Shown here: in pieces, positions 32,630-45,039 of the stretch
Layout of the letters: every line of letters starts with the position of its first letter
How positions within the stretch are numbered: position 1 is the stretch's first letter
Source of the DNA: Dryococelus australis
Taxonomy: Eukaryota > Arthropoda > Insecta > Phasmatodea > Phasmatidae
Reading direction: 5' to 3'
NCBI GenBank assembly: GCA_029891345.1
Contig: CM057009.1
Span: forward strand, 294,873,966 to 294,937,965
Length of the DNA stretch: 64,000 nucleotides
Made by a program: the position numbers and the translations under genes
The notes under the pieces: model-generated
What the model saw: the letters and a program-made list of their open reading frames with translations, nothing else
What the model was told of the DNA's origin: nothing
The model's database searches: none

Positions 32630-34330
32630 CGGAAAATATTCGCTCGTCGGCATCGAGGCGAGTACAGACGTCCTGCGAATTTTGTTTTTCTGGCGAGCCC
32701 CCAAATCCCGCTACGCCAGCGCGATCACCTTCACAATTCTGTGTGCCCCCCGGCATGCATGTTAGTAGCTAAGTCGGTTGGAGAATGGGATGCGTCTCAG
32801 GGCAAGCCCTGCACGCCTTAGGTAGAGTTTAATTATTATAACGGACACATCTATCGAGGCTAAGCAGGGTTATAGAGTGGCATGGCTGCAATTGTAGCCA
32901 TGTGCACACCCCGAAAGAAGAAGGGTCTAGATGGAAGATGGAAGAGCATAGCAAACAAGGCAAAGCGGAGAGGGCCGTGGAAAATCTTTGCAACAGTCGC
33001 AGAGGATAAAATAATTCCATTTAACTGATTAGGACTTGATAAAGTAGGGTATTTGTTAGTTCGGGAAGAAATACTCTGTTGGTTTTGATGCGGGGTGAAA
33101 TGAAATGAGAGCGCACCAGTCATGTGTTATGCGGGGGACAGAACAGCCTCCGCGCTGATTCCAGTCATCGTGTGGGCGCAGGCGCCCTTGAAGTTGAGCT
33201 ACTGTAAATACTGCGATGCAAGTGAACCAACACTGTAGCATTGAGAGCAACTAAGGATGCAGGGTGCCCCTGCTTCTCCTTGAGTGCGTCGGAAAACCGG
33301 ACAGCTCAGCCATGACACCGTCACCATCTTCGCCCTTCCGCGACGATGCCATATCTCCAATTCATGGGTGAAGGTGGGGAGAATTCTTTCGGGGAGCCAT
33401 CCCCCCCCCCCCTTCCAAGGATATAGCCCGTCGGTCTGGGCGAGACTTCTGGGGCCTACCAGTGGTGGTGGCGAACCCGCTGGCCTATGAGTGAAGGCTG
33501 ACATCGCGGTGCTTCCAAGGTCCGATGCATTTCAGTCCCTTCATCACACATCCGCAGTCGGCAGCCCGCAGAATCCAGCAGTGAGGATCGCTACACTTCG
33601 CATTTTTCAGCACCTCGAGATCCTGCTCGCATTCTTGATCGTTGGGCCATCTCCAGCAGATGCGCTTCGTTATTGTCGTACTGAGCTGCCCAGGTTCCCG
33701 ACGCCCACGACGACGGCGCGCTCGTACCGGCCAGTTGGTTCCCGGGCTGGTATTTGAATATTTCCAGCCACCCCAGAGCCTGGAGATCCCCTATACACCA
33801 CCTGGGGACATAACGAGTTGCGGAATGGTCGCCGCACACAAGCTGCCATGGTCCCATCGCAATCGCAGATGCACCTCGCCTTCGCTGTTCCTCAAGTTAT
33901 GGGCAGATCCCGGAGAGAGCCTCCACGAGCACGACGTTCATCCCACGACAGCTCGGCTCGTACGTCCTGCGAGCTGTCGCGCTAGGGATATGGTTCGGGG
34001 ACTCCCCAGGATGTGGTTCCCTGTGGGGGAAGGTATCATGGGACTTGAAGTGGTGGGGCAGTACCATGCTGTAGGCTCGGTAACCCGCGCACGACCCTGG
34101 AGAGGGTATATGAAGCGTCTCTCGTAGCCATCTCCAGCCGTGGCGACCAACACTCCAAGCGCCACCCAAGGGTTTAAGCAGATTGGTCTCCATCACCCGT
34201 TTCCTTATGGGATGCCGGTTTGTTCGTGACTGGACACGGGTATCTGCCACGATAGCTTGGACCGATAGATAGTACCTAGGCCCTACCACTTGGCGTAGCG
34301 TTGAACTACTTGACACTCAGGCTGTTTGGT
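32630..34330. other. GC-rich block of unknown nature
   Basis: This stretch is clearly richer in G and C than the rest of the window and is open for 90-160 codons in several overlapping frames on both strands (for example 33642-34127 plus and 33897-34316 minus). Simultaneous openness on both strands is what stop-poor GC-rich DNA gives by chance. A run of 12 C lies at 33393-33404. It may be the body of a larger repeat or a fragment of an unrecognised retroelement. Confidence 0.35.
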
Positions 34331-34713
34331 GTCCAATATAAGTAATTTAATAATTACCATGTATGGTAATGGCGATAGCTGATGACGTTTTGGCCATCTA
34401 GCTGTCTGTGTGCTGTCCTGGAGGATGTGAGGTGTAACGCTAATCGCGGGGTGGCGAGGCGATCACTGGCATGTGCGGGGGCCTGTCCTAAAATGTTGTA
34501 AGACCGTGATGAAATATTGGAATAAACATACACATGACTGATGTCGGGAAAGAAATAAGTGACTTCATTCGACCCCTTTTTCTAGGCTGTGTGGTATAAG
34601 CCTGAATATGATATGGGGCTCTCTCTCTCCGGACATGCTGGAATTCGTTGTAACGTGGCGTATTCACATTTGCATCAAGAACTAGGAATTTGACTGTGTT
34701 GGAGCATTAGTGA

Positions 34714-34985
34714 AGAGGCCACGGTGTCTGAGCGGTTAGCCTGCTCGCCTCCCTCCAAGGTGAACTGGGTTCAATCCCCGACCGGGTCATTCCCGGATTT
34801 TAGCATGTGGGAATCGTGGCGGACGATGCCGCTGGTCGGCAGGTTTTGTCGGGGATTTCCCGTTTCCTTCACCCTTCCATTCTGCCTCTGCTCCATACTC
34901 ACCTCACTCACCCTCATCGGCTCCCAAGACCTCGCTGTTAAGAGCCGCCCAAATCTCTTCACTCGCGTAATTGAACTCTTTAGTG
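34714..34985 (+). mobile_element. tRNA-derived SINE, copy 4
   Basis: Head CACGGTGTCTGAGCGGTTAG, box B GGGTTCAATCCC, central GACGATGCCGCTGGTCGGCA, then TCACCCTCATCGGCTCCC and TTAAGAGCCGCCCAAA. The tRNA part resembles a leucine or serine isoacceptor. Confidence 0.85.
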
Positions 34986-35134
34986 GAACACCCGGTGCTA
35001 CGCGGGTGGCGATGGAAGACTGAGCAGTAAAATGTGGATTTTCCACCGAGTATGTGAGCCCCTACTAGCTATTCCCGTCACTTTCTGTCTCTCTTCCTTC
35101 TACTACGTTCTCCGAAGTGCTGCTGTGTGCTATA

Positions 35135-35360
35135 GGCCGTTCACGGTGAAGTGAGCACTTTTTATGCCCTAGTTACTTTTTTCGTACAGCGAATTTGTAT
35201 CTTTCCACCACTTGTTAATGTAAACGCTGCCATGTGAGTAATAAATAAAGTGTCTACATTCACCATACCCAAAACCAAAAATCCGAGGCTACAATGAAAT
35301 GTATTTATTTGTTATAATGTCTGATGAAACACCTTCAGTTCTCACTTTACCGTGAACGGC
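35135..35360. mobile_element. MITE, GGCTGTTCA family, short copy C
   Basis: 226 bases between GGCCGTTCACGGTGAAGTGA and TCACTTTACCGTGAACGGC, flanked by TATA on the left and GTATA on the right. The terminal repeat is nearly perfect, so it is one of the youngest copies. Its right end is the seed of the tandem array that follows. Confidence 0.85.
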
Positions 35361-36430
35361 GTATAGCAGAGCGGTTGCGGTGTATATACACTGTACTGGC
35401 GCGCGGTCTCTTGAGGTGAACTTCTCCGCGGTGTCGTCAACATTTTACACCTCCACTCGATTGTTGTTTGTTATTATGTCTGATGAAACATCTTCAGTTC
35501 TCACTTTACCGTGAACGGCGTATAGCAAGGCAGTTGCGGTGTATATACACTGGATTGGCGCGCGGTCTCTTGAGGTGAACTTCTCCGCTGTGTCGTCAAC
35601 ATTTTACACCTCCACTCGATTGTTGTTTGTTATTATGTCTGATGAAACATCTTCAGTTCTCACTTTACCGTGAACGGCGTATAGCAGGGCAGTTGCGGTG
35701 TATATACACTGGATTGGCGCGCGGTCTCTTGAGGTGAACTTCTCCGCTGTGTCGTCAACATTTTACACTTCCACTTGATAGTTGTTTGTTATTATGTCTG
35801 ATGAAACATCTTCAGTTCTCACTTTACCGTGAACGGCGTATAGCAGGGCAGTTGCGGTGTATATACACTGGATTGGCGCGCGGTCTCTTGAGGTGAACTT
35901 CTCCGCTGTGTCGTCAACATTTTACACCTCCACTCGATTGTTGTTTGTTATTATGTCTGATGAAACATCTTCAGTTCTCACTTTACCGTGAACGGCGTAT
36001 AGCAGGGCAGTTGCGGTGTATATACACTGGATTGGCGCGCGGTCTCTTGAGGTGCACTTCTCCGCGGTGTCGTCAACATGTTACACCTCCACTCGATTGT
36101 TGTTTGTTATTATGTCTGATGAAACATCTTCAGTTCTCACTTTACCGTGAACGGCGTATAGCAAGGCAGTTGCGGTGTATATACACTGGATTGGCGCGCG
36201 GTCTCTTGAGGTGAACTTCTCCGCTGTGTCGTCAACATTTTACACCTCCACTCGATTGTTGTTTGTTATTATGTCTGATGAAACATCTTCAGTTCTCACT
36301 TTACCGTGAACGGCGTATAGCAGGGCAGTTGCGGTGTATATACACTGGATTGGCGCGCGGTCTCTTGAGGTGAACTTCTCCGCGGTGTCGTCAACATTTT
36401 ACACCTCCACTCGATTGTTGTTTGTTATTT
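35300..36430 (+). repeat. 159-bp tandem array, about 7 units
   Basis: CGTGAACGGC recurs at 35351, 35510, 35669, 35828, 35987, 36146 and 36305, an exact 159-base period. Units are nearly identical, with occasional changes (CAGAG/CAAGG/CAGGG after TATAG; CGCGG/CGCTG). Each unit contains the right end of the MITE at 35135 plus about 110 bases of flank (GGTGTATATACACTGGATTG, GCGCGGTCTCTTGAGGTG). The array starts in the MITE and ends near TTGTTATTT at 36430. An 89-codon frame in it is only the repeat. Confidence 0.95.
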
Positions 36431-36503
36431 GTCACGCTGCGCTGCACGAGTCAAGGTATGCAGTGTCTTTGTGATGATTTTATGAGCGTTTAAGATTGAT
36501 AAA

Positions 36504-36919
36504 GGCTGTTCACAATAAAGTGACCACTTTTCAAATCAACCTTAGGAAAATGTCACTGCTCCTACATGCATATATTTAACGGGCGCACTGAGTGCCATGC
36601 GCCCAGTAAAGTTGGTAACGATGGATGGAATGTAGTTCCATTCCAAAACGTCGAATAAAAAGTGTTAGGTAACCATTAGTGTTCGCTTAAATTATTTCCT
36701 TCCATTTATGTTTATTTTAATGTATCGAAATGTAAAAATTAGCAGATTTGTAAATAATTTACTTTTCTAATAATTTCATAGTTTTAATTGACCAACGCAT
36801 GAATAAAGTGGCGAGGCTCATGGCACTGTTGATTTTCCATAAGGTGGAAGAATACACAACGTGCATACAAGTAGATCTTAAGCAGTCCTTTCAAAAGTGC
36901 TCACTTTACTGTGAACAGC
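36504..36919 (-). mobile_element. MITE, GGCTGTTCA family, copy D
   Basis: Ends GGCTGTTCACAATAAAGTGA and TCACTTTACTGTGAACAGC. The inner blocks are in the reverse order of copies A and B. Confidence 0.8.
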
Positions 36920-36924
36920 ATTTA

Positions 36925-37430
36925 CTCAGTAATTGACCCGCGTGCTCTTTGGTCAGTTGAGCTGGTATTGCTGTAATTTAGTATGATTAGATTTCAGCCA
37001 ATCTTAGTCAAATTGTTGTACGGTGCTTGGCATCCCGGTGGCACGTCCTTGTATTTTTTTACTTTTTGGAGTTTTGGTTTTTCAATTTTCCTGTTTGGTT
37101 TTCCTGGTTTTGTAATACCTCGCAACCGCTTACCTACTCTACGGCAATGCCTAGTGATAAACAGTTCTCATGCAAATTATTATTAATCTGAGTATGCACG
37201 AATGAGGTCCATTGTCCCTTTCGTGTTACTTTCTAGGCTCGATTAAGCTTTGTTTGCATGAAGTGGGGGAATAGCCTTAAAGTAGAACATAGACTGTGTC
37301 GTTCGGACGTTACATGTTAACGAGTCACGCTTGCATTTTGGTCAACTGTACTATAAATCAGTTTACATACGACCCGGTACGTGAGTGTAGTGTGCCCGAT
37401 CACTACCAGTGGGAAAAAAACACTTTTATA
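36925..37430. other. No gene recognised
   Basis: Intergenic sequence between two MITEs. A 67-codon frame at 36983 has no family signature. Confidence 0.4.
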
Positions 37431-38425
37431 GGCTGTACACGGTGTATTGAGCACATTTGACAGCCCTGCTTAAGGACTACTTGAATGCACACTCCGTATT
37501 ATTCCACCATATGATCATTTAATTTTGACGTGGGCCTGGTCACTTTATTGATGCGTCGCTCAAGTGAAACTTTTAAATTATTATAAAAGTAACTATTTTA
37601 ACAATTTCTTTATTTTTACTCTTGCGTTCATTTAAAATACAGAAACCAAAAGAAATAATTTAAACATTCACAAATATTTACCTAACATTTTCAATTCTAC
37701 GCTGAGGCATGGAACCTCTTTCTCTCCTTCGTTACTAAGGCAGTGTCCGAATTCAGGTATATACCGGCGTACCCTGGGCACCAAACTTGAGGAATTCGGG
37801 CAGGCAGTCTCGTTTACTTCGTTAACATTTTTTAGCCAGCTAACTACTTTTAATGTAAGTGTATTCCGACTAAGAAAATTATAATTGCCAAAAGTTTCAT
37901 GGGTTAAGTCAAGTATTAAATAATTTTCCAATTGGATTTTCATATTTTATGTGAGTGCAATTTTGATTACTTCTTTTATCTTGGCTGCTTTAGGTTAGGA
38001 ACATAGGCCTAATACGAATTTATGGTTTAGACCTTTTTTTAAGTGAGTCTTGCGATAATTATTAACTCGATTTAAAATTCTATGCCTACGAAGTAGTAAT
38101 GTTGCCCTACTAAAAATTAAATAAAATAATTATGTCGGAAATGAATAGCAACTTACAGATTGCTTCTCAAAAAGGCGGCACGTATTCCGCAAGTATGCGA
38201 AAAGTAAACATCTTCGTTTACTTGTATACTTGCATTACGGACAGCACTTACGACGTCACTTCTAGGGACAGGTACGCACAAATATGTACTTCAGGCTAAT
38301 TCGGACACACCCTAACTCTACTAGCCGCATGCTAGTCAGCGTGCCTTTGAAACAAAATACGCAGGCAGGAATAGTGACATTTCTTCAAGATAGAGTCCAA
38401 AAGTGCTTAATCAACAGTGAATAGC
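37431..38425 (+). mobile_element. MITE, GGCTGTTCA family, copy E, with nested element
   Basis: It starts GGCTGTACACGGTGTATTGA and ends AATCAACAGTGAATAGC. The inner blocks match copies A and B up to 37735 and resume after 38312. The excess length is a second MITE inside. Confidence 0.75.
37741..38312. mobile_element. Nested MITE with CAGTGTCCGAATT ends
   Basis: CAGTGTCCGAATTCAGG at the left and the reverse complement of GGTGTGTCCGAATTAGCC at the right. An imperfect hairpin (GCAAGTATGCGAAAAGTAAA against its partner) lies at 38190-38240. Confidence 0.7.
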
Positions 38426-38429
38426 ATAT

Positions 38430-40128
38430 AAGACGCAATGTGTGCGTGTGCCACGCTCAACTGCTTTCAGGATGAAACCTGAGACACACGTCCCTTTACC
38501 TCCTACACTGGCGAAACTTGCACCTGACGCCACCCGAGTATCACGCTGTTCCAATTACTTATATGTGAAGGGGTTGTAGCTGTTCCGTGGCGATAACATC
38601 CCCCCCCCCTCCCTGGCTTTTCCTTCATCGGTATGAAATCTTTGCGTATTCACTGCTTGGGGTTCTAGGTTCCGCGGCCGCTGCCCGGTAGCTCGGAGAG
38701 TATTTAAGAATAGGATGGACCTGCGCGATTTTTGTGAGGTTGTTGTTTGCGCGAATACGCGTATCTCGGTAAATAAATACCCCGCAAATACTACTATTTT
38801 TGTCATAAAATATTTTCAAAAAATTATGTATGCCCCCTTTTTTTTACTTTTGTCATATCAAGTGTATTCTTGGAGAAATAAATTGATGAAAATGGTCAAA
38901 TATCGCATTTTTAAAGCTTACCTATGCAGTTTCCTTAAGCAGCAAGAGAAAAGTACAGGATACGGGCGTAGTTTATAATGTGGAATTTCATCGCGTGTAA
39001 TAAAACCCCACAGGTACAGATCTAGCTTACACGGTACACGACGGAAAACACTGCACGCCTTGCGCGTAGGAGCGGCGAGGCGCTAGAAGTGCGTGTTAGT
39101 GTCGGCCGTATCGCTCCCTCGCTTCTTGACAACGGACGCACGGGTCCATCCCACTCTCTAAGGCGTATTTCTGGCGATTTATTGCCGAGAGCTGCCTCTT
39201 TTTACTTTAGGCAATCGTAGCTCAGCGACGCATTTATGCCACGCACCTTGGCCATGAGGACGAGCGGTATGTTGGGCACTTTACAATTTCTTTCCTGCGA
39301 ACGAGTTAACAGTTGAGATTTGCAAATACTTAATAATTTTTAATAGCTGTGGTTTTTCTCTATTGTTCAAGTAAATTGAAGGGCCTGGTGCAAGTCGTGC
39401 CTATCCCACAAATCCATCAAAACGAATAAAAATTACAACAAAATACGATAGCTTACACAGTCTGGTGTGCACACTTCTAAGTTACTGTGGGTTGACCTTG
39501 GGAACAAGAGAAGAATGCAGTGCCCCCCTTTCTTGGTGGAAGAAGGGCCTTTACTACAGTAGTAGTATGTATTGTTACAGAAGTGCGATATCCTACCAAG
39601 TCCTTCAATTGTTTGCCGTAATTTTGAGAGTAGTCCTACGGCATTAATGGCAGTATTGTTAGATATCCTTTCTTAGTAATGCCGTTAATGCGTAAAGCTC
39701 GCTAAAGTTAATTCCTGTTTGTAGTATCGCTTTGACTTGGTGCAGAATTACGCTCTGGTCTCTCCTGGCCCCATCCACAAGATCGTAATGAATTTCGTTA
39801 GAATACTTTTATTACAATAATTTTTTATGTATATGCACAATTTTCTAATTTTGAATGATTCCACGCCGTCTGATTACTTTTAAGTCGCAATACTGCGACT
39901 TTTTACACTTGCCACTTTTTCCACATCTTATTTTAAAATTGGTTTTTATGTTATTCCATATATATGATTTATAAAAAAATTTCCCCCCATCCATTTATGA
40001 ATATGATTTTCATAGTCGTCATAATGGGAACTTTTTAATTCTCCGAAGTTAGTGTGTTTTTGTGAATCTATATGTATCTCAAACTATTTTCATAGTTATA
40101 TTTTGTGTACGATGTTTTACAAATGTGT

Positions 40129-40189
<61 letters not shown>

Positions 40190-41580
40190 CGCAGTTTATA
40201 CCAAGTCGTATCCTCTGTATCTTTTCCGCCTGTGCTACAAACTGTAACTGGGCTTCGGAAAATTTGGTAGTAAACGTGCACAGACTATATAGATAAAAAA
40301 TTTAAAAAAAATGGGAAATTTCCATTACTAACTTGTCAAAAATGTAATGTCTCTCCATAATAGCGTATTTTTAGGACAAGTCCGGTAGTCTCCGTTTGAA
40401 AAGTAAACAAATTATTTCTTAAACTCGCTGTAAATAATTTCATGCGTCAGGTAGAGCGATACCGTATACACGCCCAATACAGAGTACGTGTTTCCCCCAG
40501 GGGCGAAGACAGGGTAGGGGGGAGGTTTCATCCTCCCAGCAATATGGGCACATTAAAAAAAAGGTGTAAATATAGATAGTCGTCAGAAAAATTAAAAATT
40601 AGGAAAATAAGATAGTGTAATAAAACAGTAAAAGTAAGTGCAATTTTGATAGGCGCTGTTGTATCAATAAAGGACACCGCCCAACCCCCTTCCCAAACAA
40701 ACAAAAAAACCTAATTTATGTTTACGTGACTGAAGTTAATTGGTGATTTGGCCTCTACTCAACATGAGCCAACGTATGAAGAACTAAATCCTTAACATAT
40801 GAAAACAACATTGGTATTTGGAATCGTTACTTCGGTTCGTAAACTGCTAGTGCCATAATATCAGTCAAGGAAAGTTTTCCATTGATAATGAGGTGCTGGT
40901 GGTTATTGTGTGTACATATATAAGTACATTTACAGACGTTAAATTAGTTCCTTGGAATACCTTGAAAAATATATTAATATGTGTAACAAAATGTTAAGTG
41001 TAACTTTGTTAGCCAAAATTTTAAATTTTGTTTTATATCTTGCTGGTAATAAAACAAAAGTACCCACTGCAAATTTCACATGGTAGAGGAAATATTTTCT
41101 ACCAGCTACTTCAAACCTATACATCATGTTTACACTTTCAGTCACGCTATCCAATATAGACAGTAGGTAGCACAGAAAGCGTATTAAGGGTTGGAATTGT
41201 TGTAAAATGACTGCAGCTTCGAAGAAAATAACGTTATTCATTAGTTACAAAACTTAAGCGGACTTATACCCATACACATACAGTTACAAACACAACTTTG
41301 TAACAACTGAAGTGCTAAATTTCCTTGTAAGTGTAAGGGTCAATGAATAAAATTTGTAAATAGCAGTTACAAAATAGTCACCTACAAAATAGACCTTAGC
41401 CGAAAACTTGTACACGACTAATGGCCTAAATGTGTTCCCTAAGGGAATAACAGATATTTCAAAGTTGATCTGGACCACTGATGTATTGAAAATATTGCAG
41501 AAATATTAAATGCGAAACAATGGAATATGTCAAATATTTGCAATCTCTACAGAAACCGGTCGCTGCTGTCGTTTCATAAA
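38430..41580. other. No gene recognised
   Basis: Mostly AT-rich. A C run is at 38601-38608, and a CpG-richer patch at 39010-39260 could be regulatory or repeat-derived. No frame with family resemblance on either strand. Confidence 0.4.
40132..40188. repeat. (TA)n microsatellite
   Basis: A pure TA run of about 57 bases. Confidence 0.95.
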
Positions 41581-41589
41581 GACTATTTG

Positions 41590-43330
41590 GATTGCAACCA
41601 TTATTTTGCATCAAATTTTGTGGTTCAGAAAAACGACGTGATTTCAATCGTAAATTAATGATCAGCATTAAGAAAACTTTTCCTTGTGTTGTTTTTATTA
41701 TTCGGGTATTGGTTTGTTTAAATTTGGCGAGTATCACGGCGATCTCCGCGAGATTTGGACGTTTTATTTTGGTCACCACTTCGCTCGAGTCTTGGTTTCG
41801 GTTCCGCAGCCTCTTCTGCTTCTCCGCTTGCTCTTTGGCGCTCCCCGCCCTCCCTTATCACCACACTTCCCCCTCAAACATCGCGTGACAGTGTCGCCCC
41901 TAGATACCGTGTTGCTGTTTTCTGTCGCTTCTTTGCCTCTGGTGTGACCAGTCTGTTCCGTTGTGGTAGTAGTGGCCAAGGCCTTTTAGGGAATGGCAGC
42001 AGCTGGCTCGTGGTTTGATCAAATACACTAGAAACCAACACCGGGCGTCTTGGAGATTTCGGCGAGAAAATTCGGCAATGTTGTCACCTCTAGCCAGCGG
42101 ACAGCAGCTCCTGTGTTTAATACCATATTCTTTTTGTATTAATAATTCATACCAACATGGCGGATATGAAGACAAAACTTTCATTTCTCTATGGAAAGTT
42201 TATTTAACAATGTCTACAACATAAAAGACGAAAACTAATTCCCAACATTTCACATGTTTCAGAAGTGGAAAATATTTACTGAGAAATGATAATAGTAAAT
42301 TACTTATAAAATATTACCTGAAATATAATAATAGTAACACTTCTGGCCACTAGGTTATTTTCTCGCACACATGCCTATGCTGTTTGTATAGAGCTGTGCG
42401 GTATTTGTCTCTAGTGTATTGAGTTTTACCATTCCCGTTTTAGCTGTTTGCGTGTACTTCCAACGTCACGTGATGGGCTAATTAATGTGTGTAACAGGGC
42501 AGCAACTGCGTGTCCGTAGCCTTCTAAATTCCTTTTTAGCCGCCATGTCTAAATAACGTTTGGTTTGACTTGCTGTCGAGCTAAGGTTATAGTTCCCTGA
42601 GAATATTCCTTATTTTATATTGTAATTTGTTTGAATATATTTATTCGTTCACCGTGGTTGGCCCCGAGGCTGGAGTTGGTTTGTGTCTGCGCGACGGTTG
42701 AGAGCGACCGCACTCGCTTTCGCGTATGACGGATTGTTTATTCAAGCTGGCGATGACCCGCCTGCTCTTATTTTAATCTACTTGCAATTGCTCACACGAT
42801 ATTTCAATAATTTATTAATTGTAATGTAATTTTAAATTGTAATGTTTGTGAAATTTGGCTGTACACAAATGGCTTTGAGTAGATTCCTTCCGAGTGCCCA
42901 CTTGTAGTATCTATGTTTTCATATATTTTAATGCGTGTTTTAATTATATATATATAATATAAAGCGGCTTTGAAAGCCGCTGTATATATATACAGCGGCT
43001 TTGAAATGTTCCCTCAGAACGACTGCTGATTCCTGATCTAATTTTTAAATTCATTTTATTGAGTTTTACTGTGAAGTTTATCATCCGGCTAGTCGAATTA
43101 AAATGACACGGTGTCCTGAAATTTTCGTAACTGTCCAAATGTGTTACTTTTTAAAAAAGCAGTTTTTATGTAAAATTTTGATAAATAAAAATGTTGAAGG
43201 TGAATTTGTCAAAAACATGTCAATAACACTTTAATGCCTGCATTTACGGTCACTTACACGGGAAAAATTATTTGCCAGAACAATTTTTTCATTCGATGCA
43301 CAATCCTTAAATACACAAATTTATAAATTA
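41590..43330. other. No gene recognised; GC-richer patches
   Basis: 41730-42110 and 42400-42760 are CpG-richer and include an ACGTCACGTG box near 42462-42471. Overlapping short frames on both strands lack family resemblance. Confidence 0.35.
42961..43005. repeat. Perfect 30-base palindrome with extra arm
   Basis: 42973-43002 is a perfect palindrome with the half AAAGCCGCTGTATAT. Upstream, AAAGCGGCTTT at 42961-42971 can pair with either half, so alternative hairpins are possible. It could extrude as a cruciform or be the centre of a foldback element. Confidence 0.8.
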
Positions 43331-43335
43331 AAATA

Positions 43336-44314
43336 TACACAGAAAAAATTATTATATTCCCGCAACAAAAAAATTTGCTATTGAGGCATTTCTTTACTAA
43401 TTTATGTTGTAGTAACATTAATAATGTGGTGACAAGTTACTTAATGTTGATCATTTACAAGATCTTGTATAACTGTAATGCAAACATACTGTTGAAGTGT
43501 TACATGAGCAGAGACTCCAAGTAATGTTGCCGCGACCAAAAGTTGTATTACGCTTAAATTATTAGGAAGAACAAAATATTTTGTGTTACTGCGACATCAA
43601 AGAAATATCCAACCAACACAACGTTACACTGACTTGGCGTTGTAAAATGGCGGATAGTAGTGAACAGCGATAACCCGAAAAAATAAAACCACTGTATTTT
43701 AATTTTAAAGCATAGTATGAGAACTAAATGTAGCTTAGACCAACTCTCAACCCTTGCAAAACAGTTTTTTGTGCTTATTGGGCAAATACTTGTATTACAT
43801 AAAGTATTTCCATTTAACGAAAGAGAACTGTAGTTTTTCGTTATGTTGTGTTCTCCAATACTTACAATACGAAACTTAGTTAAACATGTCAAGATAGCAC
43901 AGTTGGTAGGACGTCGGGTTCCCTGCAGTGGAGAAAGTTAGAATCGCCCCTTCGCACTTATATTTTTTTTTTTCCGTTGGTAATATTTATATTTGTAAAA
44001 AAAATAATAGTACTTACTTTATTTTGCACCAGAATGTTTTTAACGCAAAAAATTTACAAGAAAAATTTTAACACAATTGTTAACATCAGTTTAAACAATA
44101 TTTGTTTCGCCGCAACATAAACACCGCCTTACTGTTGCCAGTACAGTAAGGAGGTAAAGTCTTCAGAAAAGTACTTAATATTACATTAACATCAATAGCT
44201 TAACATTGTATTACATTAACAGCAATATTAGTTACTTACGGCTCACAGATAACAAAAAATTAATGTTGTAGTAACATTAATACTGTTACCACAACACTAG
44301 ATTTTTTCTGTGTA
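43336..44314. mobile_element. MITE with TACACAGAAAAAAT ends
   Basis: TACACAGAAAAAAT at 43336 and its reverse complement ending at 44314 bound 979 bases. Near both ends the block TTGTAGTAACATTAATA occurs. No coding capacity. Flanks show no clear duplication. Confidence 0.65.
43888..43965 (+). other. tRNA-like sequence inside the MITE
   Basis: GATAGCACAGTTGGTAGGAC (box A-like) and AGTTAGAATCGCC (degraded box B), followed by a T-rich tract. Probably a SINE fragment. Confidence 0.4.
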
Positions 44315-44319
44315 ACGTT

Positions 44320-45035
44320 AAAGGTTGCTCTGAGAAGAAATTCGATGTATTACGGAACACTCCGAGCAATACAAAGCCTCAAAGAGTTAATTTCTGAGAT
44401 GTTGTTCTGGCTTTCTTCGACAATTACGCAAAATGTTCCGATTTTGAATAAGTGGCAACAACCACCATGCTGCCACCCACCGTTCCTAACGGAAGTATCC
44501 ATCTTTGGCAGAAAAATTGTTTGCAGAATTGTTTGCAGCGCGGGTGTACTAGGGCCAAACACAGTTCTGCAAAACTCCTGTTTCGCCAAAGACCTACTCT
44601 GCCAAACGCGTTTCTGTGATTTGAAAACATATTTTCGACTTTTCGACGAGATGACTTTTCAGCCAAATGTTATGTCTTTCGTTCTCTTTTTTTCTTCTGA
44701 TAGTTTGTATTATTGTGCGGCGTGGATACAAAAGTCGTGTTAACTCCTGTCTCTTCCAATACTTCAACGTTCTCTATGGATTCATTCAATCCACATTAGT
44801 CTCAGCTTTAACTTACAAGTGTATTAAACGACCATTTGATACGTTCTTGTATGCTTTATTAATTGTTCTTGCCTGCAGGTAATAATTTATTTTATGTACG
44901 TTACAACTGCCAGTGGGGGAAACCATGTCACTCGTATTTAATTTGTCCCATTGTGCAAGTTATATCCGGCTTTTCTTTGAGCCTCTACTATGATCTGCAT
45001 GTGCGTTTTTGTTTCAAATCCTTGGGTTTCACAAC
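44320..45035. other. No gene recognised
   Basis: Overlapping frames of 70-130 codons on both strands (44345-44743 is the longest) show no domain. The repeated words TTTGCAGAATTGTTTGCAG near 44519 suggest decayed repeat DNA. Confidence 0.35.
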
Positions 45036-45039
45036 TAAA

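Noticed and set aside
33642..34316. 161-codon plus and 139-codon minus ORFs
   Set aside because: They overlap on opposite strands in GC-rich DNA, have no recognisable domain and no start or splice evidence.
35300..36430. CRISPR-like regular repeats
   Set aside because: Units are 159 bases, contiguous and without unique spacers; this is a eukaryotic tandem satellite.
44345..44743. 132-codon plus-strand ORF
   Set aside because: Overlapping antisense frames of 79-80 codons, no domain and repeat-like words.
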